Shown here one piece after another: positions 13,551 to 16,405 of a DNA stretch of 16,405 bases. Each line of letters starts with the position of its first letter. The stretch's first letter is position 1. The stretch is from an uncultured Haemophilus sp. (GTDB lineage: Bacteria; Pseudomonadota; Gammaproteobacteria; Enterobacterales; Pasteurellaceae), in assembly GCF_905207935.1 (NCBI RefSeq), contig NZ_CAJLNI010000034.1:1-16405 (forward strand), given 5' to 3'. A program made the translations under genes and the position numbers. The notes beneath the pieces were generated by a model, which saw only the letters and a program-made list of their open reading frames with translations, did not search any database and was not told the origin of the DNA.

Positions 13551-14135
13551 CTAATCTTTTTGATACAGGCGATAACTCACCATACCTGTAGTTTTTTCTT
13601 TTAGTAATTGCCAATTGTCAGGCACGCTAAGCGGTTTGTCTTTTTCTGTTTCCACATAAATCAACGCACGAGGTAACAACCAATTCTTTTCCTCTAAGAG
13701 AGCTATTGCTTGTTCTGCTAAACCAAAATGGAAAGGTGGATCTAAAAATACCACATCAAAGTGCGGTTGATTTTGCGCTTGTTTTAAAAATTCTAAGCTA
13801 TTTTGATTGATTACCTGAGCTTGTTCACTCGTTGTTTTTAGTGTTTGCAAATTTTTCTTTAATTGATTTGCCACATTTTTATCTAACTCTAAAAACGTCA
13901 CCTGTTTCGCTTGGCGAGAAAGGGCCTCAAAGCCAAGTGAGCCACTGCCCGCAAAGCAATCAAGACAATGGCTATTTACAATATAAGGTATCAACCAGTT
14001 GAATAAGGTTTCTTTTACGCGATCGCCTGTTGGACGCAAACCTTCCGCATTTAAAACCGGTAATTTTCGCCCTCGCCAAAGACCTGCGATGATTCGAACT
14101 TCGCCTTTGGCATTTTGAACTTGCATTTTTTTCAT
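13551..14135 (-). CDS. rsmD: 16S rRNA m2G966 methyltransferase RsmD
   Basis: RsmD methylates N2 of G966 in the assembled 30S subunit using SAM. Motif I is CLDCFAGSGSLGFEALSR (57-74), the acidic beta-2 end is FLELDK (81-86), and the catalytic N/DPPF-type loop is LDPPF (131-135). RIIAGLWRGRKLPV (14-27) and RPTGDRVKETLFNWL (34-48) are family-diagnostic. The length of 194 aa is normal. The ATG at 14135 has a weak ribosome binding site but gives the MKK start that I remember for Haemophilus RsmD. It is first gene of rsmD-trmL and diverges from ftsY, the usual gammaproteobacterial arrangement. An exact uptake signal is at 13759-13767. Confidence 0.96.
   Translation of the reverse strand: MKKMQVQNAKGEVRIIAGLWRGRKLPVLNAEGLRPTGDRVKETLFNWLIPYIVNSHCLDCFAGSGSLGFEALSRQAKQVTFLELDKNVANQLKKNLQTLKTTSEQAQVINQNSLEFLKQAQNQPHFDVVFLDPPFHFGLAEQAIALLEEKNWLLPRALIYVETEKDKPLSVPDNWQLLKEKTTGMVSYRLYQKD
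13759..13767 (+). repeat. DNA uptake signal inside rsmD
   Basis: An exact 9-base core on the strand opposite rsmD. It encodes Gln-Pro-His-Phe just before the FDVVFLDPPF catalytic strand. Confidence 0.9.
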
Positions 14136-14183
14136 AAAGAAACAGATTTTTAGTGAAAATTGTGCTTAGTTTAGACGATTTTT

Positions 14184-14192
14184 TGCTAGAAT
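14184..14192 (+). promoter_or_regulatory. Predicted extended -10 promoter for ftsY
   Basis: TGC followed by TAGAAT (14187-14192) lies 42 bases before the ftsY ATG, with no clear -35. The ribosome binding site AAGAGAAG (14221-14228) precedes the ATG at 14234. Confidence 0.5.
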
Positions 14193-14233
14193 AGGCAGTA
14201 TTTTTTACAGATTTGTGTTTAAGAGAAGAATTT

Positions 14234-15691
14234 ATGTCAGAAGAAAAGAAAAAAGGTGGATTTTGGGCCTCCCTTTTTGGTCGCAATAAAAAGCAAGAAG
14301 AACAAAAAATTGAGCCAATTATTGAAGAGCCATCTGTAGAACCTACCGAGGTTTCACCTGAGGAAGAAATTGTTCACGCTGAAGAGAACGTTCAATTAGA
14401 GAAAGTTGAACAGGAAGAATTACAGGAATTAGCTGAACAACTGCAAGAAGAGAAAGCAGAAGAGATCGTTGTTGAGCATCTTGAACCTATCGTAGAAGAA
14501 GTGATTTCACCTAAAAGTGCGGTCAATATTGAACCTGTTTTAGATACACCGGTGATTGAAACAATTGATGAAGAAACGGCAAAAACAGAAGAAATTTCAA
14601 CCGCACTTCCTACAGAAGAGCCAACAGAAAGCATTATTGAACCAGATAATGTCATTGAAGATCTTCCTGTGGTTGAAGCGGAGATTGAATCTGAAATTGT
14701 TGACGATGTTAAAGACGAATTACGTTCAGAGATCGATACCGAAACACAAGAAAAACCAAGTGAAGGTGGCTTTTTCAGCCGTTTAGTTAAAGGTTTACTC
14801 AAAACCAAGCAAAATATTGGTGCGGGTTTCCGATCTTTCTTTTTAGGTAAAAAAATTGATGATGATTTGTTTGATGAGTTGGAAGAGCAGCTTTTAATTG
14901 CCGATATTGGTGTGCCAACAACGAATAAAATCATTAAGAATTTAACCGAGCATGCAAGTCGTAAACAATTACAAGATGCAGAATTACTTTACCAACAACT
15001 TAAAGTTGAAATGGCGGAGATCTTAAAACCTGTCGCGCAGCCGCTAGTTATTGATACGACTAAAAAACCATATGTTATTTTAATGGTTGGTGTGAATGGT
15101 GTAGGTAAAACAACCACAATTGGTAAGTTAGCTCGTAAATTCCAAAATGAAGGTAAATCAGTCATGTTAGCAGCAGGGGATACTTTCCGTGCGGCGGCAG
15201 TAGAACAACTTCAAGTGTGGGGGGAGCGTAACAATATTCCGGTGGTGGCACAAAGTACGGGTTCAGATTCTGCGTCGGTGATTTTTGATGCGATGCAATC
15301 TGCCGCAGCACGTAACATTGATGTTTTAATTGCGGATACGGCAGGACGTTTACAAAATAAAAATAATCTCATGGATGAATTGAAGAAAATTGTTCGCGTC
15401 ATGAGAAAATATGATGAAACGGCACCGCACGAAATTATGCTTACTCTTGATGCGGGTACAGGACAAAATGCAATTAGCCAAGCGAAACTCTTTGATGAAG
15501 CAGTTGGACTAACCGGTATCTCATTAACCAAGTTAGACGGTACAGCAAAAGGTGGGGTAATTTTCGCCATTGCAGATCAGTTTAATTTACCAATTCGTTA
15601 TATTGGTGTGGGTGAAAAGATTGAAGATTTACGCGAATTTAATGCAGAAGAATTTATTGAAGCATTGTTTGTTCACGAAAATGAAGAATAA
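14234..15691 (+). CDS. ftsY: Signal recognition particle receptor FtsY
   Basis: This GTPase docks the SRP-ribosome complex at the inner membrane and SecYEG. The N-terminal A domain (about 1-180) starts with a basic membrane-binding patch (EKKKGGFWASLFGRNKK). It then becomes very acidic (Glu-rich). A second amphipathic patch, GGFFSRLVKGLLKTKQNIGAGFRSFF (about 177-202), begins the NG domain. GTPase motifs: GVNGVGKTT (286-294, P-loop), DTFRAAAVEQL following, DTAGR (368-372) and TKLDG (432-436). A TTG at 14213 lies in frame, but ATG 14234 is chosen for its ribosome binding site and the normal MSEEKKK start, giving 485 aa. Two uptake signals sit in the free-running acidic region. ftsE follows 14 bases later. 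Confidence 0.97.
   Translation: MSEEKKKGGFWASLFGRNKKQEEQKIEPIIEEPSVEPTEVSPEEEIVHAEENVQLEKVEQEELQELAEQLQEEKAEEIVVEHLEPIVEEVISPKSAVNIEPVLDTPVIETIDEETAKTEEISTALPTEEPTESIIEPDNVIEDLPVVEAEIESEIVDDVKDELRSEIDTETQEKPSEGGFFSRLVKGLLKTKQNIGAGFRSFFLGKKIDDDLFDELEEQLLIADIGVPTTNKIIKNLTEHASRKQLQDAELLYQQLKVEMAEILKPVAQPLVIDTTKKPYVILMVGVNGVGKTTTIGKLARKFQNEGKSVMLAAGDTFRAAAVEQLQVWGERNNIPVVAQSTGSDSASVIFDAMQSAAARNIDVLIADTAGRLQNKNNLMDELKKIVRVMRKYDETAPHEIMLTLDAGTGQNAISQAKLFDEAVGLTGISLTKLDGTAKGGVIFAIADQFNLPIRYIGVGEKIEDLREFNAEEFIEALFVHENEE
14515..14523 (+). repeat. DNA uptake signal in ftsY acidic domain (forward)
   Basis: An exact 9-base core encodes Lys-Ser-Ala-Val, which interrupts the otherwise Glu/Ile/Val-rich A domain. 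Confidence 0.9.
14600..14608 (-). repeat. DNA uptake signal in ftsY acidic domain (reverse)
   Basis: An exact 9-base core, opposite in direction to the one 77 bases upstream, encodes Thr-Ala-Leu. Confidence 0.9.
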
Positions 15692-15705
15692 AAAGGAATA
15701 ATAAA

Positions 15706-16362
15706 GTGATTCGATTTTCAAATGTCTCTAAAGCTTATCACGGTGCGACTCAGCCGGCCTTGCAGGGTTTGAATTTTCATCTTCCTGTCGGAAGTATGAC
15801 TTATCTTGTTGGGCATTCAGGCGCGGGTAAAAGTACCTTGCTTAAATTAATCATGGGAATGGAAAAGGCGAATGCTGGTAATATTTGGTTTAATGGTCAT
15901 GATATTACGCGTTTGTCTAAGTATGAAATCCCATTTTTACGTCGTCAAATCGGCATGGTTCACCAAGATTACCGTCTATTAACGGATCGTAGCGTGGCAG
16001 AAAATGTGGCGTTGCCATTGATTATTGCGGGAATGAACCCGAAAGAAGCGCATACACGCGCATTGGTTGCATTAGATCGTGTGGGCTTACGTAGTAAAGC
16101 CAATTATATGCCGCCACAAATTTCAGGTGGGGAGCAACAACGCGTGGATATCGCACGTGCAATCGTACATAAACCGCAACTTTTATTAGCGGATGAGCCT
16201 ACAGGTAACCTTGATGATGAACTTTCCTTAGGGATTTTCAATCTGTTTGAAGAGTTTAATCGTTTAGGCATGACGGTGTTAATTGCGACACACGATATCA
16301 ATTTAATTCAACAAAAACCAAAACCATGTCTTGTGCTTGAACAAGGCTACTTACGCTATTAA
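15706..16362 (+). CDS. ftsE: Cell division ATP-binding protein FtsE
   Basis: FtsE is the ATPase of the FtsEX ABC-like complex, which drives peptidoglycan hydrolase activation and divisome progression with membrane partner FtsX. Walker A is GHSGAGKST (36-44), the Q-loop glutamine is Gln87, and the signature is SGGEQ (140-144). Walker B is LLLADE (159-164, catalytic Glu164), followed by the D-loop GNLD and H-loop His196 in IATHD. The length of 218 aa is typical (E. coli 222). The start is a GTG at 15706, supported by AAGGA eight bases upstream and by MIRFSNVSKAY fitting the family N-terminus. It is the middle gene of ftsY-ftsE-ftsX. Confidence 0.97.
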   Translation: MIRFSNVSKAYHGATQPALQGLNFHLPVGSMTYLVGHSGAGKSTLLKLIMGMEKANAGNIWFNGHDITRLSKYEIPFLRRQIGMVHQDYRLLTDRSVAENVALPLIIAGMNPKEAHTRALVALDRVGLRSKANYMPPQISGGEQQRVDIARAIVHKPQLLLADEPTGNLDDELSLGIFNLFEEFNRLGMTVLIATHDINLIQQKPKPCLVLEQGYLRY

Positions 16363-16371
16363 GGATAAAAA

Positions 16372-16405
16372 ATGACAAGACGTATTGATGCTTCTTTTGG
16401 CGTGC
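16372..16405 (+). CDS. ftsX: Cell division protein FtsX, N-terminal fragment (cut by window end)
   Basis: The ATG at 16372 follows the ftsE stop by 9 bases, with AAGGA at 16361-16365. Only 11 codons are visible (MTRRIDASFGV), too few for a homology call. The name rests on position: ftsX follows ftsE in nearly all gammaproteobacteria. FtsX would be the four-helix membrane partner of FtsE. Confidence 0.75.
   Translation, partial: MTRRIDASFGV

Noticed and set aside
14213..14233. Upstream TTG start for ftsY
   Set aside because: No ribosome binding site precedes it, whereas AAGAGAAG precedes the ATG at 14234, which yields the usual FtsY N-terminus.
14392..14934. Long Ser-rich minus-strand frame of 180 codons across ftsY
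   Set aside because: It is the complement of the Glu-rich A domain (GAA/GAG read as TTC/CTC and shifted to Ser codons). It has no start signals and no family features.
1..16405. Search for CRISPR arrays, insertion sequences, prophage or toxin-antitoxin genes
   Set aside because: No regularly spaced repeats, transposase-like proteins, terminal inverted repeats or target duplications were seen. Repeated sequence is accounted for by uptake signals and terminators.

Overview
The window reads as ordinary Pasteurellaceae chromosome, most likely Haemophilus and close to H. parainfluenzae or H. influenzae. The AT-rich sequence carries 15 exact copies of the 9-base Hin-type DNA uptake signal AAGTGCGGT (either strand), about one per 1.1 kb. 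Several proteins are near-copies of well-known Haemophilus proteins: lipoprotein e(P4), the hybrid peroxiredoxin-glutaredoxin, the short rhomboid GlpG, and the TrmL/RsmD pair. The species call is an inference from memory of these families, not from a search.

Layout, left to right. Bases 1-130 are the 3' part of a 5S rRNA and the terminator of an rRNA operon. Bases 148-5726 (+) hold a housekeeping block: def, fmt, rsmB, a family-2 glycosyltransferase, trkA, then mscL with its own promoter. Bases 5785-7219 (-) hold ftsB-ispD-ispF, which joins cell division to isoprenoid synthesis. Next comes hel (+), which encodes the NMN/5'-nucleotide phosphatase e(P4), behind a near-ideal CRP site. An oxidative-stress cluster follows: oxyR-fabR (-) diverges from the peroxiredoxin-glutaredoxin gene (+), with an OxyR-type operator between them. 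After that lie a small three-helix membrane protein (-) and glpG-glpR (+). A 424-base gene-poor gap follows, and then rsmD-trmL (-) diverging from ftsY-ftsE-ftsX (+), where ftsX is cut by the window end.

Functional threads: removal and addition of N-terminal formyl groups (def, fmt); rRNA and tRNA methylation (rsmB, rsmD, trmL); K+ balance and osmotic safety (trkA, mscL); peroxide defence (oxyR, peroxiredoxin); membrane targeting and division (ftsY, ftsE, ftsX, ftsB). Convergent gene pairs are separated by hairpins that can terminate both strands. Two further terminators are built from inverted uptake signals.

No clearly new multi-gene system is visible. The places most worth a second look are the glpR-trmL gap and the glycosyltransferase inserted between rsmB and trkA. 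The gap has a 24-base CRP palindrome, a correctly spaced leftward promoter, paired hairpins, and a strong ribosome binding site leading only into a tiny ORF.
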